NCBI GenBank assembly: GCA_021844425.1
Contig: JAKBTL010000076.1
Span: 1-64,000 of the forward strand
Source: Actinomycetes bacterium
GTDB taxonomy: Bacteria; Actinomycetota; Acidimicrobiia; Acidimicrobiales; RAAP-2
Direction of reading: 5' to 3'
DNA length: 64,000 nt
The notes beneath the pieces were generated by a model that had not been told where the DNA came from, did not search any database, and saw nothing but the letters and a program-made list of their open reading frames with translations. This document shows, piece by piece, positions 25,554-32,766 of the stretch (the first letter of the stretch is position 1; every line of letters begins with the position of its first letter). A program made the translations under genes and the position numbers.

Positions 25554-26846
25554 TCAGCCGAGACCCCGCAGCATGCCGTGCCAGTAGAAGGCGGGCAAGC
25601 CGTAGCGTTTCAGAAGCCACATGTCGTAGCGCTCGCGCGTGGTGTCGATGAACGGCAGAGTCGGGTGCGGCGTCAGGCTGTAGTCGAACTCCGCCAGCAG
25701 CATCTTGCCCCGGGCAGTGGTGAAGGGGCACGCGGCGTAGCCGTCGTAGCGCGCAGTGGGCTCGCGCCCACGCAGCGTGGCGAGAACGTTCTCGACGACG
25801 ACAGGCGCTTGCGCACGGATCGCGGCACCCGTCTTCGAGGTGGGAGCGTCGCACACGTCGCCGAGGGAGAACACCTCCGGGTAGGTGGCGTGGCGCAAGC
25901 TGTACCGGTCGACCGGCACCCAGCCGTACGCGCTGGTGCCACCGAGCGCGCCCTCACGGACGAAGACCGGAGCTCGCTGCGGCGGGGCGGCCCACAGCAG
26001 GTCGTAGTCGACGCCCGTACGGGTCTTGCCCTTCGCATCGGTGGTCTCGAAGGTTGCCGTGCGGCGCTCGGCGTCGACCTCGACCAGCTCGACGGAGAAG
26101 CGCGCCCTGATGCCGTAACGCTCCACCACGCCTTCGAGGACGCGCGCGAACTCGGGCACCCCGAAGATGCCTCCCGCCCCCGTCGCGTAGATCACCTCGA
26201 CGTCGCCGAGCGCCCCCCTTCGGTCCCAGTAGTCGCAGGCCAGGTAGGCGGCCTTCTGGGGGGCGCCCGGGCACTTGATCGGCGAGCCGGGCGCGCAGAA
26301 CACCGCTCGTCCGCCACGGAGGCGGCGCACGAGCTCGGACGTCTTCACCGCCAGGTCTGCGGTGTAGTTCGTGGTGGCGCTCGGGCCCGACAGCGCCTCG
26401 GAGAGCCCCGGAACCATGTCGAGAGCGAGCTCGAGCCCAGGGCAGAGCACCAGCACGTCGTAGCCGAGGCGCGCGCCCCCTGCCGTGACGACGACGCGCG
26501 CGCGCGGGTCGATCTCGACCGCGGCGTCACGGACCCAGGACACACCCTGCGGGACGACGTCGGCCTGACGCCGGCGGCTCTTCTCGATCGCCACGACACC
26601 TGCGCCGACCAGGGTCCAAAGGGGCTGGTAGTAGTGCCACAGCGAGGGATCCACGAGAGCGACGTCGTCTTCGCCCGCGCGTCGCAGTCGTGCAGCGACG
26701 CTGATCCCGGCGCTTCCTCCGCCGACGATCACGATCCGATGATGCGAATGCCGCTGCAGCCGCTGCAGCCGCTGCAGCGGCCTGCCGTACGGCTCGGCGT
26801 CGACGGGGTTCTCCGACGGGGTCTTCGGCGTTGAATCTTGAGTCAT
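25554..26846 (-). CDS. sqr: Sulfide:quinone oxidoreductase-type FAD enzyme
   Basis: Membrane-associated flavoprotein oxidising sulfide to sulfane sulfur and reducing quinone. The 430-residue protein has the FAD dinucleotide fold IVIVGGGSAGISVAARLRRAG near residue 38-58, HYYQPLWTLVGAG, and FCAPGSPIKCPGAPQKAAYLACDYW with two cysteines (about 187 and 195) that match the active site of the mitochondrial-type (type II) SQR branch. A second FAD motif FSLGDVCDAPTSKTGAAIRAQAP is present. The N-terminus carries a 9-bp repeat encoding LQRLQRLQR. The ATG stands directly against a 28-bp palindrome and has no Shine-Dalgarno, so the mRNA is probably leaderless. Confidence 0.88.
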   Translation of the reverse strand: MTQDSTPKTPSENPVDAEPYGRPLQRLQRLQRHSHHRIVIVGGGSAGISVAARLRRAGEDDVALVDPSLWHYYQPLWTLVGAGVVAIEKSRRRQADVVPQGVSWVRDAAVEIDPRARVVVTAGGARLGYDVLVLCPGLELALDMVPGLSEALSGPSATTNYTADLAVKTSELVRRLRGGRAVFCAPGSPIKCPGAPQKAAYLACDYWDRRGALGDVEVIYATGAGGIFGVPEFARVLEGVVERYGIRARFSVELVEVDAERRTATFETTDAKGKTRTGVDYDLLWAAPPQRAPVFVREGALGGTSAYGWVPVDRYSLRHATYPEVFSLGDVCDAPTSKTGAAIRAQAPVVVENVLATLRGREPTARYDGYAACPFTTARGKMLLAEFDYSLTPHPTLPFIDTTRERYDMWLLKRYGLPAFYWHGMLRGLG

Positions 26847-26883
26847 TTGGTCGACAATAGTTATTGTCGACCAAAGAAGTCAA
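26847..26883 (-). promoter_or_regulatory. Leaderless SQR promoter covered by a large palindrome
   Basis: On the minus strand TTGACT (26883-26878), an 18-bp spacer and TATTGT (26859-26854) stand 7 nt before the ATG. Perfect 13-bp arms TTGGTCGACAATA / TATTGTCGACCAA with a 2-nt centre occupy 26847-26874, covering the -10 and most of the spacer. A repressor here would block RNA polymerase. Confidence 0.75.
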
Positions 26884-26971
26884 CTTTCCTCGGTGCCTCC
26901 GCGTCGACGCCGCCGGCTGGCGCAGCCGTCACCTCCGTCCCCCGCCGTCAGCTGACGTAGCCTTCGGCGAG

Positions 26972-28255
26972 ATGACCGACGACGCAGCGACGACGCAGCC
27001 GTTCCTCGTGATGGCCAAGCCCGTCGGTCCGATATGCAATCTCGACTGCGGCTACTGCTACTACCTCGGGAAGAAAGCCCTCTTCCCGCACGGTGAGCCG
27101 TTCAAGATGCGCCGCGAGGTGCTCGAGACCTACGTCGCGAAGTACATCGCCGCAAGCCCCGGGCCCCTCGTCCACTTCGTGTGGCACGGCGGGGAGCCCA
27201 CCTTGGCCGGGATCGACTTCTACCGCCGAGTCGTCGAGCTCCAGGCCCGCCACCTGCCCGAGGACTGGCAGTGCCTCAACAGCCTCCAGACCAACGGGAC
27301 CCTGCTCGACGACGCGTGGGGCGCCTTCCTCGCCGAGCACCGCTTCTTGGTCGGTCTGAGCCTCGACGGCCCGCCACAGCTTCACGATGCCGGAAGGGTC
27401 GACCGCAGGGGGCGACCGACCTACGATCGGACCCTACGAGGGTTGCGTGCTCTGCGAGCGCACGGCATCGACCCCGACGTCCTGTGCGCGCTCCATGCCG
27501 GCAATGCCAGGCACCCGCTCGACGTGTACCGCTTCTTCTTGGACCTCGGGATCTCGTGGCTCCAGTTCCTCCCTGTGGTGCGCCGCGGCGTAGACGGGCA
27601 CGTGGACAGCTGGTCGGTGTCGCCCGAGCTGATGGGGGACTTCCTCTGCACCGTCTTCGACGAATGGGTCCGCTACGACGTCGGGCGCATCGGCATCCAG
27701 AACTTCCTCGAGCCCTTCCTCGTCGTGAAGGGCCAACCCGCCAACCTCTGCGTCATGGCCGAGACCTGCGGGCGCGCGCTCGCCCTCGAGCACGACGGAA
27801 GCGTGTACGCCTGCGACCACTTCGTCGACGCGCCCCACCGCCTCGGCTCGATCGTCACCGAAGATCTCCGAGACCTCGCCGACGCGCCCGGGCAGCGGGC
27901 CTTCGGCGAAGCGAAGCGCGACGACCTGCCCAGTGCCTGCCGCTCCTGTGACGTCCGGCACTTCTGTCACGGAGGCTGCCCGAAGGACCGCGTCGCGTCG
28001 GACCCGAACGGGGAGCCGCAGCTCAACTACCTGTGCGCCGGCTACCGGAAGTTCTACCGTCACGTCAATCCCTACCTGACGCGCATGGGGCTCCTCGCCC
28101 TCCAGGGGCACCCGGTCACCGGGATCGCGGACGAGCTCGAAGCGGCCGAACGCCACGAACGCCGACTATGGCGCACGGCCCCGAGAAACGGACCATGCCC
28201 TTGCGGGAGCGGGGAGAAGTACAAGCGCTGCTGCCTCCCGCGCCAGCGCCTGTAG
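26972..28255 (+). CDS. Radical SAM/SPASM protein, anaerobic sulfatase-maturase-like, with SEC-C tail
   Basis: Resembles anaerobic sulfatase-maturating enzymes, which make formylglycine from Cys or Ser. The 427 residues hold the radical SAM cluster CNLDCGYCYY (Cys22/26/29), FVWHGGEPTLAG for SAM binding, a SPASM domain with cysteines in CVMAETCGRALALEHDGSVYACDH and CRSCDVRHFCHGGCPKDR, and a C-terminal SEC-C zinc motif NGPCPCGSGEKYKRCC. ATG 26972 is chosen; TAGCCT lies 8 nt upstream. No sulfatase is present in the window, so the target is unknown. It is divergent from SQR, sharing a 125-bp regulatory region. Confidence 0.85.
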   Translation: MTDDAATTQPFLVMAKPVGPICNLDCGYCYYLGKKALFPHGEPFKMRREVLETYVAKYIAASPGPLVHFVWHGGEPTLAGIDFYRRVVELQARHLPEDWQCLNSLQTNGTLLDDAWGAFLAEHRFLVGLSLDGPPQLHDAGRVDRRGRPTYDRTLRGLRALRAHGIDPDVLCALHAGNARHPLDVYRFFLDLGISWLQFLPVVRRGVDGHVDSWSVSPELMGDFLCTVFDEWVRYDVGRIGIQNFLEPFLVVKGQPANLCVMAETCGRALALEHDGSVYACDHFVDAPHRLGSIVTEDLRDLADAPGQRAFGEAKRDDLPSACRSCDVRHFCHGGCPKDRVASDPNGEPQLNYLCAGYRKFYRHVNPYLTRMGLLALQGHPVTGIADELEAAERHERRLWRTAPRNGPCPCGSGEKYKRCCLPRQRL

Positions 28256-28305
28256 GCCGCCGCCCCCGCAACATCGAAGCGACGCGGAGGTCGCCTGCCT
28301 GCCGG

Positions 28306-28890
28306 CTACCAGCCCCCGCCGGAGCTGCTGGACGAGCTCGAGCTTTTCGACGAGCCCGAGCTTTTCGACGAGCTCTTCGAAGAGGCCAGCGTTGCCTTGA
28401 CCGGGAAGCCGCTGCCCCTGAGGACGTACCACGTGCCACCGAAGCTCTTGATGCCCTCTCCGTACACCTGCCCGGGGCGGCTGTCACCGGCGTAGAGGTA
28501 CAGCGGGTGGCCGTCGTAGGTCACCTGCAGCCGTGACCCGCGCTTCACGGTGGCGAGCTTCTTCTTCGCGATGCCGCTCCCTGCGCGCGGCTTGCCCTTC
28601 GTGAACAGCGGTGGCCACAGCCCGGTGCACCCGTTCGCGCAGGCAAACGACTTCCCCTTTGTATCGGAGAGGAAGTAGAGGACCTTGCCTGAAGAGTCGA
28701 CGAGGATCTTCCCGTACTTCGACGACTTCTCCGCCTTCACCACGACGCCGTGGGATTTCGCCCGATGCTTGTGGTGCGTGCGCGTGGACGCGCCGGCGGC
28801 CGTTGGTGCGGCTATCGCAGCAGCGAGCGCAAGCGACGACGCCACCGTCGCGACAGTGACGAGGGTACGGCGGGACGAGGGTTCAGCCAT
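28306..28890 (-). CDS. Secreted protein with lipoprotein-type repeats and a Ser/Gly tail
   Basis: Exported protein of 194 residues with a signal peptide (LVTVATVASSLALAAAIAAPTAAGAS) and no lipobox. Two copies of the secreted repeat found in COG4315-type proteins follow: GKILVDSSGKVLYFLSDTKG with FACANGCTGLWPPLF, and YDGHPLYLYAGDSRPGQVYGEG with GGTWYVL. The C-terminus is a low-complexity stretch of Ser, Lys and Gly, from a GAGCTTTTCGACGAG-type DNA repeat. Function unknown; similar proteins have been linked to the cell envelope and electron transfer. AGAGAGGAG precedes the ATG and is partly inside a small hairpin. Confidence 0.78.
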   Translation of the reverse strand: MAEPSSRRTLVTVATVASSLALAAAIAAPTAAGASTRTHHKHRAKSHGVVVKAEKSSKYGKILVDSSGKVLYFLSDTKGKSFACANGCTGLWPPLFTKGKPRAGSGIAKKKLATVKRGSRLQVTYDGHPLYLYAGDSRPGQVYGEGIKSFGGTWYVLRGSGFPVKATLASSKSSSKSSGSSKSSSSSSSSGGGW

Positions 28891-28899
28891 CTGCAGCTC

Positions 28900-29008
28900 C
28901 TCTCTGTGCTCAGAGGTTGGTTACCCGGAAGAAACGGTAGCCCTGCGGACCAAGCCGCGGGCATCGGGCCGCGCGTCGCTGTCAGTCGGACGCGCGCGTC
29001 GCTGTCAG
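28900..29008 (-). promoter_or_regulatory. Leader of the secreted repeat protein: RBS hairpin and direct repeat
   Basis: On the minus strand CTCTG-AGCA-CAGAG forms a hairpin that abuts the AGAGAGGAG ribosome binding site. Further upstream GCGCGTCGCTGTCAG occurs twice as a perfect 15-bp direct repeat (28971-28985 and 28994-29008, plus-strand reading). A leader-based control or repeated operator is possible; I cannot match it to a known riboswitch. Confidence 0.35.
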
Positions 29009-29033
29009 CTGTCAGGAGGATCTCGGGGTGTAG

Positions 29034-30215
29034 TCAGCGCACGCTGAGCTCGGGCCGGTAGACGCGCGCGGGGCCCATCGCGAGGAGCGTCTCCGCGAGC
29101 GCACCGAACGCGGCCGCCGCCTCCCCGCCTGGGTCCCGGAGCGCCACCGGCACTCCTTCGTCCCCTCCTTCACGCAAGGCGGGAACGAGCGGCACCTGGC
29201 CGAGCAGCGGCACCCCGAGATCGTCCGCGAGCACCCGGCCTCCGCCCCGGCCGAACAGCTCGTAGCGCGTGCCGTCGTCGGCGGTGAACCAGCTCATGTT
29301 CTCGATCACGCCGCGCACGGAGAGCTTCAGCTTGCGCGCCGCGAAAGCCGACCGCTGTGCGACCCGTTGCGCGGCAGGCTGCGGCGTGGTGACCACCAGG
29401 ATCTCCGCACGGGTCATGTACTGCGCGAGCGAGAGCGTGACGTCTCCGGTGCCCGGCGGCATGTCCACCAGGAGCACGTCTGGATCGCCCCAGTACGCGT
29501 CGCCGAGGAACTGCTCGATCGCCTTGTGGAGCATCGGGCCGCGCCAGATCACCGGCGTGTCGTCCGGCACGAAAAAGCCCATCGAAAGCACCCTCACGCC
29601 ATGGCAGACCGCTGGGACGACCGTGTCGCCGACGACGACCGGCTCGTGGTCGGCTCCGACCATCCTGGGCACCGAGAAGCCGTAGACGTCCGCGTCGAGG
29701 ATGCCGACGCGTCGCCCCGCCTGTGCCAACGCGATCGCCAGGTTGACCGTCACAGACGACTTCCCGACGCCACCCTTACCCGAAGAGATCCCGACCACCC
29801 TCGTCTTCGACCCGGGTTGGAGGAAGGACGGCGTCGGCCGCTCCTGGTCACCGTGGCCGCCGTGCGCATGTCGGTGCTCGCCGGGCGAGCCCGAGCGGCC
29901 CGTGGCATCGGATGCCGAGCCGGCCATCCGCCGGCGCAGCTCCACGCGCAACGCGTCGCGCTCGCCTTCGGTCATGGCTCCGACCCTGACCTCGGTCTCG
30001 CGAACGCCCGGAACCGAGGCCGCGACCTCGGCCACCCGGCGTCTCAGGTCGTCCTCGCCCGGCCAAGGCGAGACCGGCGCCACGAGCACGACCTCCGCGC
30101 GCTGTCGCCGCACGCCTGCCGAACGCACCATGCCGACCTCTCCGAGCGGCAGGTCCAGCTCACGGTCGATCACGGCCGCCACTGCACGCTCGAGGGCCCT
30201 CTCGTCGACTGCCAT
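29034..30215 (-). CDS. mrp: Mrp/NBP35-type Fe-S carrier ATPase
   Basis: P-loop ATPase thought to load Fe-S clusters on target proteins. The 393 residues comprise an N-terminal MIP18/FeS-assembly-like domain (about 1-100), a His/Gly-rich linker (HRHAHGGHGDQ), then the ATPase with SSGKGGVGKSS (about 143), ILDADVYGFSVPRMVG, VDMPPGTGDVTLSL and GVIENMSWFTADDGTRYELFG. The CXXC cluster motif of E. coli-type Mrp is absent at the ENMS region, a state I know from other actinobacterial members. It is divergent from a SufR-like regulator and close to a cysteine desulfurase, consistent with Fe-S biogenesis. Confidence 0.9.
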   Translation of the reverse strand: MAVDERALERAVAAVIDRELDLPLGEVGMVRSAGVRRQRAEVVLVAPVSPWPGEDDLRRRVAEVAASVPGVRETEVRVGAMTEGERDALRVELRRRMAGSASDATGRSGSPGEHRHAHGGHGDQERPTPSFLQPGSKTRVVGISSGKGGVGKSSVTVNLAIALAQAGRRVGILDADVYGFSVPRMVGADHEPVVVGDTVVPAVCHGVRVLSMGFFVPDDTPVIWRGPMLHKAIEQFLGDAYWGDPDVLLVDMPPGTGDVTLSLAQYMTRAEILVVTTPQPAAQRVAQRSAFAARKLKLSVRGVIENMSWFTADDGTRYELFGRGGGRVLADDLGVPLLGQVPLVPALREGGDEGVPVALRDPGGEAAAAFGALAETLLAMGPARVYRPELSVR

Positions 30216-30273
30216 GGCCTCCCTCAGCCCTGCCCGCTCGCCCCGCTACGACAGCGGAGCCGATGGGGCGCCA

Positions 30274-30288
30274 TCGGTAGACTACCGA
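30274..30288. promoter_or_regulatory. Palindromic operator over divergent -10 boxes of mrp and the SufR-like gene
   Basis: Perfect 7-bp arms TCGGTAG / CTACCGA with a single central A span 30274-30288. The plus-strand -10 TAGACT (30278-30283) lies inside and is 7 nt before GTG 30291. On the minus strand TAGTCT (30284-30279) can serve mrp. One bound protein could control both directions. Confidence 0.65.
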
Positions 30289-30290
30289 CC

Positions 30291-31034
30291 GTGCAACCTG
30301 CGGCAGACAACGCAGCCGCATCCAGACGCCATCTGGTCGACGCGGAGGACGCACGCTTCGCTTCTCACGTAGCTGCCGTCACCGCTGCGTTCGGCGACCC
30401 GACGCGTCGGGACATCTTTCTTCGCGTCCGATCTTCGCCCGGGATGACCGCCTCCGAGGTCGCCTCGGCGTTCTCGCTGCACCCCAACGTCGCTCGCCAC
30501 CACCTCGAGCGCCTCCTCGCAGGCGGCTACCTGCGCGTCGAGACCGAGCGCCGGCCGCAGGGAGCAGGAAGGCCGTCGAAGCGGTTCTTCCCGGCCACGG
30601 GCGACGCTGCGGTCGAGTTCCTCACCCGACGCGACGACCTCCTCGTGACGCTCCTCGGAAAGGCCCTCGACCTGCTCGGTCCACAGGTGGCAGAAGAGAT
30701 GGCCGCCCAAGTGGGCGAGAGCTACGGCCGGTCCCTCGCTCGAGAGATGGGCGTGAGCGAGGGTCAGCGCTCCGTGCGCAACGCAATGAGGGTGGTCGCC
30801 GACATGTTGACCGCGCACGGCTTCGCCGCCCACGCAGAGGACCAGAGCGGCGGAACTGCAGTTATCGCAGAGCAGTGCCCGTTCGGCACCGCTGCAGCGA
30901 GCCACCCGGTCCTGTGCGCCGTCGACCGCGGCATGGTGAAGGGGCTCCTGTCGGGCCTCTGCCGGGAACGGCCGGCGCCGGTGGTGCTCTCCTCCAGGGC
31001 CCGCGGCGACGACACGTGCGTCGCGCGGGCGTGA
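30291..31034 (+). CDS. Winged-helix regulator with C-terminal cysteines, SufR-like
   Basis: Probable Fe-S-sensing repressor of 247 residues. The N-terminal winged helix (about 20-90) includes AFGDPTRRDIFLRVRSSPGMTASEVASAFSLHPNVARHHLERLLAGGYL and the wing ERRPQGAGRPSKRFF. The C-terminal region carries four cysteines in the spacing CX12CX14CX18C (EQCPF to VLCAV to GLCRE to DTCVA), close to SufR's cluster ligands. GTG 30291 is supported by a TAGACT box 7 nt upstream (leaderless). It is followed 44 bp later by a cysteine desulfurase and is divergent from mrp, so autoregulated control of this Fe-S group is likely. Confidence 0.8.
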   Translation: MQPAADNAAASRRHLVDAEDARFASHVAAVTAAFGDPTRRDIFLRVRSSPGMTASEVASAFSLHPNVARHHLERLLAGGYLRVETERRPQGAGRPSKRFFPATGDAAVEFLTRRDDLLVTLLGKALDLLGPQVAEEMAAQVGESYGRSLAREMGVSEGQRSVRNAMRVVADMLTAHGFAAHAEDQSGGTAVIAEQCPFGTAAASHPVLCAVDRGMVKGLLSGLCRERPAPVVLSSRARGDDTCVARA

Positions 31035-31078
31035 CGGCCTGAGGCCCGACGGCCTGAGCAGCGGACGCCCCCGCTCGC

Positions 31079-32206
31079 GTGCGACGCCACTACCTCGACC
31101 ACGCTTCCACGTCGCCCCTCCGGCCCGAGGCAGCTGCGGCGATCCGCGAGTGGCTCGACGCCCCCGCCGGAGACCCTGGCAGGGTGCACCACGAGGGTCG
31201 ACAAGTGCGCGAGGCCATCGAGATCGCTCGCGAGCAGGTCGCGGCGCTCCTCGGTGTCCGTCCGCTCCAGGTCGTCTTCACCTCCGGCGCGACCGAGGCC
31301 GTCCACGCCGCGGTGTGGGCCGCGACGTGGGACCGCCCCGGCGCGGCGGTCCTCTGCGCCGGCGTCGAGCACTCGTCCGTCCGAGCCTCCTCGGGACGCC
31401 TCGCGCCACTCGTAGAGCTGCCCGTCGACGGCGTCGGACGGATCGACCCCGACGGCGTCGACGCAGCGCTGGAGCGTTCGGGCGGCGCTGTGTCCCTGGT
31501 GCACTGCCAGTGGGCCAACCACGAGGTCGGCACCGTGCAGCCCGTCGCCGAGGTCGTGGAGCGGTGCCGGCGAGCAGGGGTCCTGGTCCATGCCGACGCC
31601 GCCGCGGCATGCGGCCACCTCGAGCTGGACCTCGACCACGGCCCCGACTTCGTGTCGGTGAGCGCGCACAAGCTCGGCGGCCCGTCGGGGATCGGCGCCC
31701 TGGTGCTGCGCCGCGGGCTGCGGGCGGAGCCACTCTTCGTCGGCGGCCAGCAGGAGCGGGCGCGTCGGGCAGGGCTGGAGAACGTCTGCGGCATCGTCGG
31801 CTTCGGAGCGGCGGCCGGCGCACTGGCCGACGGTGCGCTCGGCGACGAGGCAGGTGCTGCGCGCGCCGAGACCGCGGGCGTCGCGCAGGCGGTGCTCGCC
31901 GTGCCGGGAACGGTGCAAGTCGGCGACCCAGACGACCGCGTCCCGCACATCGTGTGCTTCGGCGTCGAAGGGGTCGAAGCGGAGCCCGTGCTCCTCGGGC
32001 TCGACCGCGCCGGGATCGCCGTGCACTCTGGCTCCGCGTGCGCCTCCGAGGCGCTCGAGCCCTCCCCCGTGCTCGAAGCGATGGGCGCGGACCCGAACCA
32101 CTCGCTGCGAGTGTCTGTGGGCTGGTCCACGACCGATGATGACGTGCGCGCCTTCGCCGCTGCGTTCGAGCGGGTGGTCGCCGAGCTGCGGGCCCTTCGC
32201 GCCTGA
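31079..32206 (+). CDS. Cysteine desulfurase (IscS/NifS family)
   Basis: PLP enzyme that removes sulfur from L-cysteine for Fe-S clusters or tRNA thiolation. The 375-residue protein starts at GTG 31079 with RRHYLDHASTSPLRPEA, has TSGATEAVHAAVW, the PLP lysine in VSVSAHKLGGPSGIGALVL (about Lys198), and the catalytic cysteine in HSGSACASEALEPSPVLEAMG (about Cys320), placing it in the IscS/NifS class with a long active loop. It is slightly shorter than E. coli IscS. Downstream of the SufR-like regulator, probably in one operon. No IscU/SufU scaffold is visible nearby. Confidence 0.92.
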   Translation: MRRHYLDHASTSPLRPEAAAAIREWLDAPAGDPGRVHHEGRQVREAIEIAREQVAALLGVRPLQVVFTSGATEAVHAAVWAATWDRPGAAVLCAGVEHSSVRASSGRLAPLVELPVDGVGRIDPDGVDAALERSGGAVSLVHCQWANHEVGTVQPVAEVVERCRRAGVLVHADAAAACGHLELDLDHGPDFVSVSAHKLGGPSGIGALVLRRGLRAEPLFVGGQQERARRAGLENVCGIVGFGAAAGALADGALGDEAGAARAETAGVAQAVLAVPGTVQVGDPDDRVPHIVCFGVEGVEAEPVLLGLDRAGIAVHSGSACASEALEPSPVLEAMGADPNHSLRVSVGWSTTDDDVRAFAAAFERVVAELRALRA

Positions 32207-32271
32207 CTGACGCTCAGCGCGCTCCAGCACCGAGTGCGCCACCTCGTGCTCGTGGGCTGCCCAGCACCGGG

Positions 32272-32754
32272 TCAGCCGCGGCTCGCAGCCGGATCGACGC
32301 GCACGTCGCCCACCTCGCCGCCCGACAGCGCCACGAGCTCGTCGAAGGTCGTCGAGTAGACCGCGTGGGGGGTGCCGGCGGCAGCCCAGACGACGTCGTA
32401 GGCAGCGAGCCCAGCGTCGACGACCACTGGGACGTCGTGACCGACGGGGCTCACCCCGCCGATCGGGAAGCCGGTCGCCGCCCGGACCGTGTCCGCGTCG
32501 GCGCGCTCGACCCGGTGCCCCCCTCGCAGTCTTCGGAGCTTCTCTGCGTCGAGCCTGTCCACACCGGAGAGCACCGCGACGACTGGCTCGCCATCGACCA
32601 CGAACACGAGCGACTTGGCGATCTGGCCGACCTCCACGCCGATCGCCGCGGCTGCCTCGACCGCGGTGCGCGTGGAGCCGGAGAGCTCGACGACCTCGGC
32701 GCCTCCACCTGCGGCCCGAAGCGCGCCTTGCACTCGGAGCGCGTTCGGGTGCAC
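32272..32754 (-). CDS. YbaK/EbsC-type aminoacyl-tRNA deacylase
   Basis: Trans-editing domain protein that hydrolyses mischarged tRNA, typically Cys-tRNA-Pro or Ala-tRNA-Pro. 160 residues from GTG 32754. Seen: the conserved lysine in EVGQIAKSLVFVVDGEPVVAVLSG, DRLDAEKLRRLRG, and GFPIGGVSPVGHDVPVVVDAGLA, the family's substrate loop. It starts 12 bp after the ccmI stop and is the last gene of the gmd-ccd-ccm array. Its presence in a cytochrome operon has no clear functional reason. Confidence 0.87.
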   Translation of the reverse strand: MHPNALRVQGALRAAGGGAEVVELSGSTRTAVEAAAAIGVEVGQIAKSLVFVVDGEPVVAVLSGVDRLDAEKLRRLRGGHRVERADADTVRAATGFPIGGVSPVGHDVPVVVDAGLAAYDVVWAAAGTPHAVYSTTFDELVALSGGEVGDVRVDPAASRG

Positions 32755-32766
32755 GGTCTACGTCCC

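Noticed and set aside
28891-29033. Known riboswitch (cobalamin, SAM or c-di-AMP type) upstream of the secreted repeat protein
   Set aside because: I could not place the conserved core of any of these classes; only a local hairpin and a direct repeat are visible.
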